Positions 52,068 through 60,327 of a DNA stretch of 64,000 nucleotides are shown piece after piece; within the stretch, counting starts at the first letter, position 1; the number at the start of each line of letters is the position of its first letter. Under the pieces are notes generated by a model. The model had not been told where the DNA came from, did not search any database, and saw only the letters and a list, made by a program, of their open reading frames with translations. Origin of the DNA: Nocardioides daeguensis (GTDB taxonomy: Bacteria > Actinomycetota > Actinomycetes > Propionibacteriales > Nocardioidaceae); contig NZ_JAHTKU010000010.1 in the NCBI RefSeq assembly GCF_019192965.1, forward strand, positions 248,001-312,000. The letters are read 5' to 3'. A program made the translations under genes and the position numbers.

Positions 52068-52382
52068 ATGACCCTGTCCGTCGCGTGGGCCGACCTCGAC
52101 CGCCTCGACGAGGAGATGGCCGGGTTGGCCGGCCAGGTCGCCGAGATCACGGCGTACGCCGGCCGCTGGGTGTGCCAGCGGTCCGGCTTCGAGCCCAGCC
52201 CGCTGTGCCTGCTGCGCCCGCTCGCCGAGCTGATGGACCTGCTGGCCGACGGCTTCGACGACCTCCGCGACCTCGCCGCCGGCGACTGGGCCGACCTGCG
52301 CCGGGCGGTCGCATCGACCCGGCGTGACCTGCGCGCGGTCGACGCCGGGGCCGTCGCCCGGATGCCGGTGGTGGCCCGGTGA
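52068..52382 (+). CDS. small WXG100-like helical protein
   Basis: A 104-residue, nearly all-helical acidic protein (MTLSVAWADLDRLDEEMAGLAGQV...) with a heptad pattern, similar in size and shape to WXG100/ESX secreted proteins but lacking a clear WXG; WVCQRSG sits where the turn would be. ATG 52068. It overlaps the following gene in GTGA, suggesting the two proteins act together. No secretion ATPase is nearby. Confidence 0.6.
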   Translation: MTLSVAWADLDRLDEEMAGLAGQVAEITAYAGRWVCQRSGFEPSPLCLLRPLAELMDLLADGFDDLRDLAAGDWADLRRAVASTRRDLRAVDAGAVARMPVVAR

Positions 52383-53128
52383 CCGCCGAGCCGCTGGTGC
52401 TCCCGGAGCCGGCGCTCGGCCCCGACCGGCTGCGCCACGACGCGGAGTTCCGGGCGCTGGACCGCACCTTCGACCGGATCCGCGACACGGTCAACACCGG
52501 GATCGACGTCCTCAACGGTCTCGGCCTCGGGCTACGCCGGCTGCCCGAGGGGAGCCTCCGGGAGCTGGTCGTGCTGCCATTGACCGGAGACCATCGCCGG
52601 ATCAGGCAGAACGCCGAGGCGATCGGGTACGCCGACGCCGCGCTGGCCCGCTACGCCGGCTCCACGACGCGGCTGGCGCTGGCCGTGGGCCGGCGCTGGG
52701 AGGGCGAGGCGGCGGCGTCGTACCTGCTCCGGCTGGGGCGCCACGCCGCGGCCGCCCGTGCCGCCGGCGAGCTGTTGGCGCTGACGGTCCCGGTGTTCGA
52801 GGAGGTGGCGCGATTCGCCGAACGGCTGGCGGTCGAGGTCGAGGAGCTGGTCGTGGAGCTGGTCGAGAGGGGCACCTGGCTGATGGCCCGCCTGCTCGCG
52901 CGGGCGGCGGGGCCCGCGGGCTGGGCCGGGTTCGCAGCGGAGGTCGCCGTCGAGGGCCTCGACGCCGTGACCGACCTGGTCGACGGCGCCCGGCGGCTGG
53001 TCGTGATCGTCGACCGGCTCTTGTCCATGAAGGGGGAGGTGATCGACTGGGTCGACCAGCAGGGCGACCACCTGGCTGCGATGAGGAAGATCGCCGACGT
53101 GGCGCGTGCGGAGCTAGGAGACTGCTGA
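52379..53128 (+). CDS. larger WXG-like helical protein, partner of the preceding gene
   Basis: A 249-residue alpha-helical protein. The central GRRWEGEAAASYLLRLGRH has the WxG turn between two helices that marks ESX/LXG-like proteins. A hydrophobic segment (AGPAGWAGFAAEVAVEGL) near residue 180 might insert into membrane. GTG 52379 overlaps the previous stop. The two genes look like a cognate pair of type VII-related substrates or structural proteins. The 3' end is the left arm of an inverted repeat. Confidence 0.6.
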   Translation: MTAEPLVLPEPALGPDRLRHDAEFRALDRTFDRIRDTVNTGIDVLNGLGLGLRRLPEGSLRELVVLPLTGDHRRIRQNAEAIGYADAALARYAGSTTRLALAVGRRWEGEAAASYLLRLGRHAAAARAAGELLALTVPVFEEVARFAERLAVEVEELVVELVERGTWLMARLLARAAGPAGWAGFAAEVAVEGLDAVTDLVDGARRLVVIVDRLLSMKGEVIDWVDQQGDHLAAMRKIADVARAELGDC

Positions 53129-53276
53129 ACAATCCGCGCGGCTGCGCGGCGCCGGGTGGAGCGTTCGCTGCGTTCGGCTCGGTTGAAGTGACCCGCCACG
53201 CCTGTCCTCGCCGCTCTGGCGACCGCACGCACCCGGCGTCGCTCGCGATCGCCCGTCCTGTTCAGCAGACTCCTAG
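53114..53276. repeat. 163-base element with 18-base inverted ends
   Basis: The ends (53114-53131 and 53259-53276) are inverted copies with one mismatch in 18. They contain the stop codons of both flanking convergent genes. Interior is GC-rich and non-coding. It may be a small mobile element or a long bidirectional terminator. Confidence 0.65.
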
Positions 53277-53890
53277 GCCGGTAGACCCGCGAGCTCCCGG
53301 GCGACGTTGGCCCGCGCGGGTTGCTCCCACTCGCTGCGGCCGTGCGCCGTGCGGAACAGCGCGGGGGTGTCGGTCAGCGCGCGCAGCACCTCGGCCCGGC
53401 CGGCGGCGAACACCTCGTCGTCGAGGTGGGCGTACTCCGAGCGCACGGCGGCGACGTACTCGTCGTAGCGCTCCCGCGTCGCGGCCAGGATCGAGAGGTC
53501 GGCATCGGACAGCGCGCAGCCGTTGGCGTCCGCGGTGTCGGGGCGGTGGTGCTCGGTGAGCCGGACCAGCCGGGCGACCTCGGCGACCGTCGCCGGGTCC
53601 GCGTGGCCGGGCAGCGCGTCCTCCGCCCAGGCCGCGGAGCGCTCCTCGGCGTCCCGCTCGCCGTCGTAGACGGCGTCGTGGAACCAGGCGGCGAGCAGGA
53701 CCGGCGTCCGGGCGTAGGTCACGCCCGCGGCGGCGAGCTCGTCGAGCCGCCGCAGCACCTCGGCGAGATGGCGGGTGCCGTGGTGTCCCCGGCTCGGGTC
53801 GCCGTAGGCCGCCAGCAGCTCCTCGCGCAGGGCGTCGGCGCCGGTCAACGGCCAGGGCAGGTCGGTCAGGTCGGGATGGTCGTCCTCCAC
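53273..53890 (-). CDS. HD-domain phosphohydrolase-like protein
   Basis: A 205-residue protein of the HD superfamily: SRGHHGTRHLAEVLRRLDEL supplies His residues and LAAWFHDAVYD the His-Asp pair of the metal site; RLTEHHRP follows. It may hydrolyse phosphate bonds in nucleotides or act as a regulator. GTG 53890 is chosen; GTG 53926 is a longer option. It is convergent with the WXG-like operon and shares the inverted repeat at its 3' end. Confidence 0.8.
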   Translation of the reverse strand: MEDDHPDLTDLPWPLTGADALREELLAAYGDPSRGHHGTRHLAEVLRRLDELAAAGVTYARTPVLLAAWFHDAVYDGERDAEERSAAWAEDALPGHADPATVAEVARLVRLTEHHRPDTADANGCALSDADLSILAATRERYDEYVAAVRSEYAHLDDEVFAAGRAEVLRALTDTPALFRTAHGRSEWEQPARANVARELAGLPA

Positions 53891-53948
53891 CCCGGTATTC
53901 AAACCGACCGCCCCGGCCGCTGTCACCGGAACCCCCGCTGGTGGTGCC

Positions 53949-55130
53949 TCAGTCGCCCTTCACGTTCACGATCTGGCGCAGCACGTGCCGGACCTCGACG
54001 AGGTCGGCCGCGTCGGCCATCACCCGATCGATGTCCTTGTACGCCGCCGGGATCTCGTCGATGAACGCGTCGGTGTCGCGGTACTCGATGCCTGCCATCG
54101 CCTCCCGCAGCTGCTCGCGGGTGAACGTCCGGCGCGCCTTGGACCGGGAGTACTCCCGGCCGGCGCCGTGCGGCGCCGAGTGGAGCGCGACGGGGTTGCC
54201 GAGGCCGCTGACGACGTACGACGACGTCCCCATCGAACCCGGGATCAGCCCCGGCCGCCCCCGCTCCGCGTTGATCGCGCCCTTGCGGGAGAGCCACACG
54301 TCTGCGCCGAAGTGGCGCTCCTGCTCGGTGTAGTTGTGGTGGCAGTTGATCTCCTCGACCCGCTCGACCTCGTCGGCCGAGCCGAGGCCCATCCACTCGG
54401 CGAGCTGCCGGACCACCCGGTCCATCATCTCCTCGCGGTTGAGCAGGGCGTAACGCTGTGCCCACCGCATCTCGCGGATGTAGGCCCAGAACTCGTCGGT
54501 GCCCTCGGCGAGGTAGGCGAGGTCCGGGTGGGGGAGGTCGACCCACCACTTCGCGCACAGGTCGCGGGCGACCTGGATGTGCCGCTGCGCGATCTTGTTG
54601 CCGACGCCGCGCGACCCCGAGTGCAGGAACAGCCAGACCCGCCGCTCCTCGTCGAGGGTGACCTCGATGAAGTGGTTGCCCGACCCGAGCGTGCCCAGCT
54701 GCAGCTCCCACTGCTTCGCGTACCGCCCGGGCTCGAAGCCGGCCTGCTCGGCCAGCGTGGTGAGCTCGGCGAGGCGTCGCTCGGTGTGCTCCCTGCTGAT
54801 CGTTCGGTTGGCCGCGCCGGCCGAGACCGGGACCGCACGCTCGATGGCCTCCCGCAGCGCTCGCCGGTCGGCGGGGAGCTGGTCGGCGGTGAACCGGGTG
54901 CGCACGGCGATCATGCCGCAGCCGATGTCGACGCCGACCGCGGCCGGGATGATCGCACCGAGGGTCGGGATGACCGAGCCCACCGTCGCGCCCAGGCCCA
55001 GGTGGGCGTCGGGCATCAGCGCGAGGTGGGGATGGATGAACGGCATCCGTGCCGTCGTCATCGCCTGGTCGCGCGTGCCCTGCTCGAGGATCGAAGCCCA
55101 GCTGAGGAGCTTCGGGGTGATCTTCTCCAT
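53949..55130 (-). CDS. rtcB: RNA-splicing ligase RtcB family
   Basis: A 393-residue RtcB-type RNA ligase (3'-phosphate or 2',3'-cyclic phosphate to 5'-OH, GTP and Mn dependent). Motifs: MPDAHLGLGATVGSVIP, GVDIGCGMIAVRT with the metal Asp and Cys, FLHSGSRGVGNKIAQ, INCHHNYTEQE, and the GTP-linked His in SAPHGAGREYSRSKA. No archease gene is adjacent. It belongs to the shorter bacterial branch linked to RNA repair. ATG 55130. Confidence 0.93.
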   Translation of the reverse strand: MEKITPKLLSWASILEQGTRDQAMTTARMPFIHPHLALMPDAHLGLGATVGSVIPTLGAIIPAAVGVDIGCGMIAVRTRFTADQLPADRRALREAIERAVPVSAGAANRTISREHTERRLAELTTLAEQAGFEPGRYAKQWELQLGTLGSGNHFIEVTLDEERRVWLFLHSGSRGVGNKIAQRHIQVARDLCAKWWVDLPHPDLAYLAEGTDEFWAYIREMRWAQRYALLNREEMMDRVVRQLAEWMGLGSADEVERVEEINCHHNYTEQERHFGADVWLSRKGAINAERGRPGLIPGSMGTSSYVVSGLGNPVALHSAPHGAGREYSRSKARRTFTREQLREAMAGIEYRDTDAFIDEIPAAYKDIDRVMADAADLVEVRHVLRQIVNVKGD

Positions 55131-55249
55131 CGTGATGTCCTGCGTCGTCGCCCTTCTCGTGAGTCGGTCTCGGGGGTGTCCCGGCGCAGGACGCTAGAGG
55201 GCGGGAAATGTGTTGTGCAGGCCATTTCCGGGCAGGTACGGCGTGCGCC

Positions 55250-55741
55250 TCAGCGCTCGGCCTGCTCGCGCAGCCAGGTGGCGAGCACCTCGTTGATCCG
55301 CAGGCCCAGCTCGATCTGGGCGGCGAACGGCTCGTCGGGGTCCATCCGCTCGCGCAGGTCGAGCAGCGCCGCGGTCTCGGCCTCGACGTGCTCGAGGTCC
55401 CGGGTGAACACCTTGCGGCGGTCGGCCGGATCGAGCAGCTGGTTGAGGAACAGCCGCACGGCGCTCTCGTTGCGCTGCGACCGGTCGGGCTCGTCGTCGA
55501 CGAGCCAGCGGCGCAGCTCGGTCCGGCCGTCGTCGGTGAGCGCGTAGGTCTTGCTGCCGCGGGGCCCGCGGTCGACGACCTCCACCAGTCCGCCCTCCTC
55601 CAGGCGGGCCAGCTCGGGGTAGATCTGGCTGTGCCGGGCGTGCCAGGCGGACCGGAGCGAGGCGTCGAACATCCCCGACAGCTCGTAGCCGGTGGAGGGC
55701 TTGCGAGCGAGCAGGCCCAGGATCGCGTGGCGCAACGACAT
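55250..55741 (-). CDS. PadR-family transcriptional regulator
   Basis: A 163-residue PadR protein. The winged helix reads RHAILGLLARKPSTGYELSGMF and SQIYPELARLEEGGLVEVV, with the wing TYALTDDGRTELRRWL; a C-terminal helical Vir-like domain follows. Start ATG 55741. It is divergent from an MFS exporter, and three phased GACATGTC-type sites lie between, so it very probably represses that gene and itself. Confidence 0.88.
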   Translation of the reverse strand: MSLRHAILGLLARKPSTGYELSGMFDASLRSAWHARHSQIYPELARLEEGGLVEVVDRGPRGSKTYALTDDGRTELRRWLVDDEPDRSQRNESAVRLFLNQLLDPADRRKVFTRDLEHVEAETAALLDLRERMDPDEPFAAQIELGLRINEVLATWLREQAER

Positions 55742-55770
55742 GGGCCGAGCGTACCTGGCACTCCATTTTT

Positions 55771-55806
55771 GACATGTCGAAAATGACATGTCAGTTTTGA
55801 CATATG
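55771..55806. promoter_or_regulatory. three phased PadR operators
   Basis: GACATGTC at 55771, GACATGTC at 55785 and GACATATG at 55799 are exactly 14 bases apart. Two are perfect palindromes flanked by TTTT/AAAA; the third overlaps the ATG of the MFS gene at 55804. Confidence 0.8.
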
Positions 55807-57213
55807 AACGCACCCGACCTCAGCCCGCGTCGACGGGCCATGCTCTGGGCGGCGGTGGTGTCCGGGCTCCTGCTCGCGATGCTCGACCAGACCATCGTCG
55901 GCACCGCCCTGCCGCGGATCGTGGCCGACCTCGGCGGACCGTCCTGGTACGTGTGGGCCTTCACCTGCTACCTCGTCCCGGCCACCGTCCTGCTGCCGGT
56001 GGCCACCCGGCTCTCGGACCGGACGGGGCGCCGCGACATGCTGTTGATAGGCATGGCGCTGTTCCTCGCCGGCTCCGCGGTGTGCGCGGCGGCCGGGTCG
56101 ATGCCCGTGCTCGTGGCGGGTCGCACCACCCAGGGCGCCGGCGCCGCCGCCCTCGAGGCGCTCAGCTTCCTCGTCGTCAACGAGCTCTCGCGCGACAGCA
56201 AGAAGGGCGCGGGACAGGCGGCGATCTCCGCGGTCATGGCGATCAGCTTCGTCGCCGGACCCCTCATCGGCGGCCTGCTCACCGACCACATCGGCTGGCG
56301 CTGGGCGTTTCTGGTCAACCTGCCCATCGGCCTGGTCGCGATGGGGCTGCTCGTCCGCGCGCTGCCGGCCTCGTTCGGGCGGACCGAGTCCCGCCGCACC
56401 GATGTCGACCTCGCCGGCATCGCCAGCCTCGTCCTCGGCGTCGGGGCCCTGCTGGTCGCCCTCAACCGGCACCAGCAGCTCGGTGACTGGCTGCTGCCGT
56501 CGACCGGCGGCGCCCTTGTGCTGGGAGTCCTGGGCATCGCGTTGTTCGTGCGGGTGGAGGCCACGGCGGCTGCGCCGATCGTGCCGCTGCGCCTGCTCAC
56601 GGACCCCGCGTCCCGACGGCTCCTGGTCGCGGCCGCCTTCGCGACGACCGGCATCTACGCGTGCGTGCTCCTCGTCCCGCGGTGGTACCAGGTCGACGGC
56701 GGCATCGACGCGACCGGAGCCGGCATCCGGGTCTACCCGCTCCTGCTCGCCCTCCTGGTGGGAGTCAACGTCGGTGCCGTGCTCGTCGGCAGCGGTGCGC
56801 TGCGGGTGCCGCTCGTCGTCGCCAGCGCGGTGACGGGGGCCGGCGCACTGGGCTTCCTCGCCCTGGGTACGTCGAGCTCGGGCGCGCTGCCGCTGGTCGC
56901 GATGGCGGTGCTGGGGCTCGGCATGGGGCCACAGCTGTCCGGCCTCCAGATCGCCCTGTCGCGGACCGTCGCTCCGCGCGACCTCGCCGCGGCGATGGGG
57001 ACGCTGCTGCTGGGCCGGCAGGTCGTCGGCGCCGTCGCGCTGGCGGCGGCCGATGCGCTCTACCGCAGCCGCGCGGCGAGCGACGGAGCTGCCTCGGGGA
57101 CCGGCTGGGCGATCGCCTGGGTGGCCGGCGCCGGTGCCGTGGTGGCCGGGGTCGCGCTGCTGGGGGTGCGGCGCCGGCTCCCGGCGCCGATGCCGGCACC
57201 CGTCCCGGCCTGA
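55804..57213 (+). CDS. MFS drug exporter (EmrB/QacA, DHA2 type)
   Basis: A 469-residue, 14-helix transporter. Signatures: LDQTIVGTALPRIVADL in helix 1, ATRLSDRTGRRDMLLIGM in loop 2-3, and FVAGPLIGGLLTDHIGWRWAFLVNLPIG. Of the two DHA2 exporters in this window it is the one paired with PadR, and it is not a close paralogue of the 26-kb copy. The ATG overlaps the third operator, so repression could act directly on initiation. A strong terminator follows. Confidence 0.9.
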   Translation: MNAPDLSPRRRAMLWAAVVSGLLLAMLDQTIVGTALPRIVADLGGPSWYVWAFTCYLVPATVLLPVATRLSDRTGRRDMLLIGMALFLAGSAVCAAAGSMPVLVAGRTTQGAGAAALEALSFLVVNELSRDSKKGAGQAAISAVMAISFVAGPLIGGLLTDHIGWRWAFLVNLPIGLVAMGLLVRALPASFGRTESRRTDVDLAGIASLVLGVGALLVALNRHQQLGDWLLPSTGGALVLGVLGIALFVRVEATAAAPIVPLRLLTDPASRRLLVAAAFATTGIYACVLLVPRWYQVDGGIDATGAGIRVYPLLLALLVGVNVGAVLVGSGALRVPLVVASAVTGAGALGFLALGTSSSGALPLVAMAVLGLGMGPQLSGLQIALSRTVAPRDLAAAMGTLLLGRQVVGAVALAAADALYRSRAASDGAASGTGWAIAWVAGAGAVVAGVALLGVRRRLPAPMPAPVPA

Positions 57214-57220
57214 GGCGTAC

Positions 57221-57255
57221 GACGACCCGGGGACGCCTCGCGTCCCCGGGTCGTC
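57221..57255. terminator. bidirectional hairpin terminator
   Basis: A perfect 15-bp stem (57221-57235 / 57241-57255) with a CCTCG loop, between the convergent MFS and TrpB2 genes. Confidence 0.85.
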
Positions 57256-57265
57256 CGGCGTCGGG

Positions 57266-58624
57266 TCAGCCGACCACCGGCACGTTCGCCAGCGCCTCGG
57301 CGAGCGCCTCGTCCGACAGCGGGTCGTCCTCGAGGCGGCCGCTGAGGAACGTCTCGTAGGCGCCGAGCTCGAGCAGGCCGTGCCCGGAGAGCCCGACCAC
57401 GATGACCGGCGACGTGCCCGCCTCGGCCGCGGCGAGCGCCTCGCGTCGTACCTGGGCCAGGGCGTGGGACGACTCCGGCGCCGGGACGATGCCCTGGGTG
57501 CGGGCGAACTCGACCGCAGCCTCGAAGCACTCGCTCTGGTGCAGCGCGGTCGCGTCGATCAGACCCTCGTGCACGGCGTGCGAGACCAGGGGCGCCATGC
57601 CGTGGTAGCGCAGGCCGCCCGCGTGGATCGTCGACGGGACGAAGTCGTGGCCGAGGGTGTGCATCTTCATCAGGGGCGTGAGACCGGCCGTGTCGCCGAA
57701 GTCGTAGCGGTACTCGCCCCGGGTCAGGGTCGGGCACGAGCTCGGCTCCACCGCGAGGATCCGCGGGGCCTGGTTGCCGGCGAGCTTCTCGCGCAGGAAC
57801 GGGAACGCCAGGCCGGCGAAGTTAGAGCCGCCGCCCGCGCAGCCGACGACCAGGTCGGCGCCGGCCTCGCCGGCCTTGGCCAGCTGGAGCAGCGACTCCT
57901 CGCCGATCACCGTCTGGTGCAGCAGCACGTGGTTGAGCACCGAGCCCAGCGCGTACTTGGCCTCCGGGTCCTGCGCCGCGACCTCCACCGCCTCGGAGAT
58001 CGCGATGCCGAGGGAGCCGGGGTGCCCCTCGGGGAACGCCTTGCCCGACTCGGTCATCCGGCTCGGCGAGCGGTGCACCTTGCCACCGAAGACCTCGATC
58101 AGCGTGCGGCGCTGCGGCTTGGTGTCGTACGACGCCCCGACCTGCCACACCTCGCACTCGACGCCGAACAGCGCGCTGGCGTAGGACAGCGCGGTGCCCC
58201 ACTGGCCGGCACCCGTCTCGGTCGTGAGCCGGGTGATCCCGTTGATCTTGTTGTAGTAGACCTGCGGCACCGCGGTGTTGACCTTGTGCGAGCCGGCCGG
58301 CGAGACGCCCTCGTACTTGTAGTAGATCCGGGCGCTGGTGCCGAGCCTCTGCTCCCAGCGGCGGGCCCGGTAGAGCGGGCTCGGCCGGTACTGCCGGTAG
58401 ACCTCGAGCACCGGCTCCGGGATGTCGACGTACCGCTCGGCCGTGACCTCCTGCGCGATCAGCTCCGGCGGGAACAGCGGCGCGAGGTCGTCGGGGCCGA
58501 CCGGCTCGTGGGTCGCCGGGTGCAGGGGCGGCGGGGGAGGAGTCGGCAGGTCGGCGACGATGTTGTACCAGCGGGTCGGCTGCTCGTCCGGCTCGAGGGT
58601 GTACATCACCTGGTCGTCGCTCAT
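57266..58624 (-). CDS. trpB2: TrpB2-type tryptophan synthase beta chain
   Basis: A 452-residue PLP enzyme of the TrpB2 branch. GVSPAGSHKVNTAVPQ carries the PLP Lys, TETGAGQWGTALSYA and CAGGGSNFAGLAFPFL follow. It makes tryptophan from serine and indole; TrpB2 enzymes usually act without an alpha subunit and may salvage indole or use phosphoserine. ATG 58624 follows GAGAGGA. It is divergent from a chorismate mutase, another aromatic amino acid gene, and the two may share regulation. Confidence 0.9.
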   Translation of the reverse strand: MSDDQVMYTLEPDEQPTRWYNIVADLPTPPPPPLHPATHEPVGPDDLAPLFPPELIAQEVTAERYVDIPEPVLEVYRQYRPSPLYRARRWEQRLGTSARIYYKYEGVSPAGSHKVNTAVPQVYYNKINGITRLTTETGAGQWGTALSYASALFGVECEVWQVGASYDTKPQRRTLIEVFGGKVHRSPSRMTESGKAFPEGHPGSLGIAISEAVEVAAQDPEAKYALGSVLNHVLLHQTVIGEESLLQLAKAGEAGADLVVGCAGGGSNFAGLAFPFLREKLAGNQAPRILAVEPSSCPTLTRGEYRYDFGDTAGLTPLMKMHTLGHDFVPSTIHAGGLRYHGMAPLVSHAVHEGLIDATALHQSECFEAAVEFARTQGIVPAPESSHALAQVRREALAAAEAGTSPVIVVGLSGHGLLELGAYETFLSGRLEDDPLSDEALAEALANVPVVG

Positions 58625-58681
58625 GGGGCGTCCTCTCGGTCTGCGGTTGTCGGTCCTGACTCGTCCGGATCGTAGGGCAGG

Positions 58682-58993
58682 ATGGAGCACGTGAGTGCTG
58701 ACGACGCCCGGGCCGAGCTCCACCGACTCCGGTCGAGCATCGACAACCTCGACGCCGCCCTCGTGCACCTGCTGGCGGAGCGGTTCAAGTGCACCGAGGC
58801 GGTCGGCCGCCTCAAGGCGCGCGCCGCGATGCCGCCGGCCGACCCGGCCCGCGAGGCGGTGCAGATCGCGCGGCTGCGGTCGATGGCGGAGAGCTCGGGG
58901 CTCGACCCGCACTTCGCTGAGAAGATCCTCAACGTGATCATCGCGGAGGTCATCCGCAACCACGAGCAGTTCGCCGAGGAGAACGAGGACTGA
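58682..58993 (+). CDS. chorismate mutase (AroQ type)
   Basis: A 103-residue all-helical chorismate mutase. It begins with RAELHRLRSSIDNLDAALVHLLAERF, the AroQ Arg-x2-Ile-Asp signature, then TEAVGRLKA and REAVQIARL with the active-site Lys and Arg, and the closing helix EKILNVIIAEVIRNHEQ. It converts chorismate to prephenate for Phe and Tyr. ATG 58682 or GTG 58691. It faces away from trpB2. A MITE-like element begins 11 bases after its stop. Confidence 0.9.
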   Translation: MEHVSADDARAELHRLRSSIDNLDAALVHLLAERFKCTEAVGRLKARAAMPPADPAREAVQIARLRSMAESSGLDPHFAEKILNVIIAEVIRNHEQFAEENED

Positions 58994-59004
58994 CGTCGGT
59001 CCGG

Positions 59005-59207
59005 CGCTTGTAACTAAGTGTTACATCGTGAATTTCGGTGCCACAGCACCCGGGTGGTGGTCATAGCGCCCGGGTGGTTGCGCCGCACGAGGCGACGGTG
59101 GGCGGCGAGGCCGCCTGCGTCGCGGGAGTGCCCGTCTGCCCGGGCGTTGTTGCTGCCACCGGGTGCTGTGGCACCCGATTTGTGCACGTAACACTTAGTT
59201 ACAAGCG
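59005..59207. mobile_element. MITE-like inverted-repeat element, copy 2
   Basis: A 203-base relative of the element at 36546-36757. The terminal inverted repeats (59005-59024 and 59188-59207) are perfect over 20 bases. The inner ends match copy 1 (GAATTTCGGTGC near the left) and the interior is again an imperfect palindrome with CCCGGGTGGT blocks. No protein is encoded. Confidence 0.75.
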
Positions 59208-59251
59208 GCCTCGCGCGCGCTGAGGTCGGCCAGGAGCAGCCAGGCCATCGC

Positions 59252-59461
59252 CTACGGAGGGGGCGCGACGTCGTCGGCGCCCGCGACCGTGAGCAGGGGA
59301 ACCCCCACGGCGGCCAGCCGGTCGCGGACGTCGCGGAGGTCGAAGCCGGCGAGCGCCTCGCACACTCGGGCGTAGCCCTCGGGGTCGAGCGCGGCCAGGT
59401 CGTCGGCGGCTGCGGCCCGGCGCGGGTCCGTGCCGGCGGACTGGGGAGGCGTGCCGTCGGC
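59252..59461 (-). pseudogene. fragment of an alpha/beta hydrolase (PcaD-like C-terminus)
   Basis: On the reverse strand, the frame ending in the TAG at 59252-59254 reads a hydrolase C-terminal piece (LDPEGYARVCEALAGFDL, then AAVGVPLLTVAGADD, with the family's catalytic Asp) but has no start codon of its own and is preceded by an in-frame TGA that is the stop of the next gene. The N-terminal two thirds with the nucleophile are absent. It is a decayed remnant of a 3-oxoadipate-enol-lactonase-like enzyme. Confidence 0.6.
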
Positions 59462-59467
59462 CCTGCG

Positions 59468-59809
59468 TCAGGGAATGGTGAGCCAGATGCCGGCCGCGGT
59501 GGTCAGCGGGGCGACGAACAGCCACCAGGTGAGAACCGGGCGGTGGTGGATCGCGCGTGCGCCGACCACCGCGATCGCCATGAACGCGCCCGCGATGACG
59601 TTGAGCCCGACCCGGGCGGCGGTGGCCGACGAGTCGATCTCCAGGGCGGCCACCACCATGCCCGCCGCCATGTGGGCGGCGGTGAAGACGGCCAGGGTGG
59701 ACATGACGTAGCGCTGGACCTGGGTCAGCGATCGGTCGTTGACCGGCCGGACCGGGTTCGCCGGGTCCATCAGGTGGCGGCGTCGGCGGGGGGCGGTGTC
59801 GATGCTCAT
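59468..59809 (-). CDS. small membrane protein
   Basis: A 113-residue protein starting at ATG 59809 with about three membrane helices (YVMSTLAVFTAAHMAAGMVVAAL, VGLNVIAGAFMAIAVVGARAI, VLTWWLFVAPLTTAAGIWL) and a basic N-terminal tail. No family is recognised. It is divergent from the OhrR-like regulator and shares an AT-rich operator region with it, so it is the likely regulated gene. Confidence 0.7.
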   Translation of the reverse strand: MSIDTAPRRRRHLMDPANPVRPVNDRSLTQVQRYVMSTLAVFTAAHMAAGMVVAALEIDSSATAARVGLNVIAGAFMAIAVVGARAIHHRPVLTWWLFVAPLTTAAGIWLTIP

Positions 59810-59837
59810 CGGGCAGCTCCGATTCGATTGGTGGCCT

Positions 59838-59859
59838 AATAGTTTGTACAACAACTATT
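59838..59859. promoter_or_regulatory. operator-like inverted repeat upstream of the OhrR-like gene
   Basis: AATAGTT-N8-AACTATT (59838-59844 / 59853-59859) in an AT-rich stretch, 14 bases before the regulator start. Confidence 0.65.
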
Positions 59860-59873
59860 GCTACACTAACAAC

Positions 59874-60326
59874 ATGAGCACCCGCGTTGATTCCCCCGTC
59901 GTCGAGAATCCGCTGGCGCTCGACCAGCAGGTCTGCTTCGCCCTCGCGATCGCCTCACGCAGTGTGGTCGCGCTCTACCGGCCGCTGCTCGAGCCGCTGG
60001 GGCTGACCCATCCGCAGTACCTGGTGATGCTGGCCCTGTGGGAGAGCGAGCCGTTGCGCGTCTCCGAGCTCGCCAAGCTCCTCGAGCTCGACCCGGGCAC
60101 GCTCTCGCCGTTGCTCAAGCGGCTCGAGGCGGCCGGCTACCTGCGGCGCGAGCGCGACCCGCGCGACGAGCGCGCGCTCGCCGTGGTCCTGACCGAGCAA
60201 GGCCGCGCGCTGCGCGAGCAGGCCGAGGCGATCCCCCCGGCCATCGTCGAGCGGCTCGGGATGCCGATCGAGGAGCTGCTCGAGCTGCACCGACGTCTCA
60301 CTGCGGTGATCGCCGCCAGCCGCTGA
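59874..60326 (+). CDS. OhrR-like MarR regulator
   Basis: A 150-residue MarR protein. The start LALDQQVCFALAIASRSVV has the redox-sensing Cys of OhrR (the LxxQxCFAL motif), then YRPLLEPLGLTHPQYLVMLALWE and the winged helix LAKLLELDPGTLSPLLKRLEAAGYL. OhrR loses DNA binding when this Cys is oxidised by organic peroxides. Unusually no ohr gene is adjacent; the divergent gene is a small membrane protein. ATG 59874. Confidence 0.87.
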   Translation: MSTRVDSPVVENPLALDQQVCFALAIASRSVVALYRPLLEPLGLTHPQYLVMLALWESEPLRVSELAKLLELDPGTLSPLLKRLEAAGYLRRERDPRDERALAVVLTEQGRALREQAEAIPPAIVERLGMPIEELLELHRRLTAVIAASR

Positions 60327-60327
60327 C

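Noticed and set aside
26098..57213. The two DHA2 exporters as a recent duplication
   Set aside because: They share only family motifs, differ across most of their length and pair with regulators of different families.
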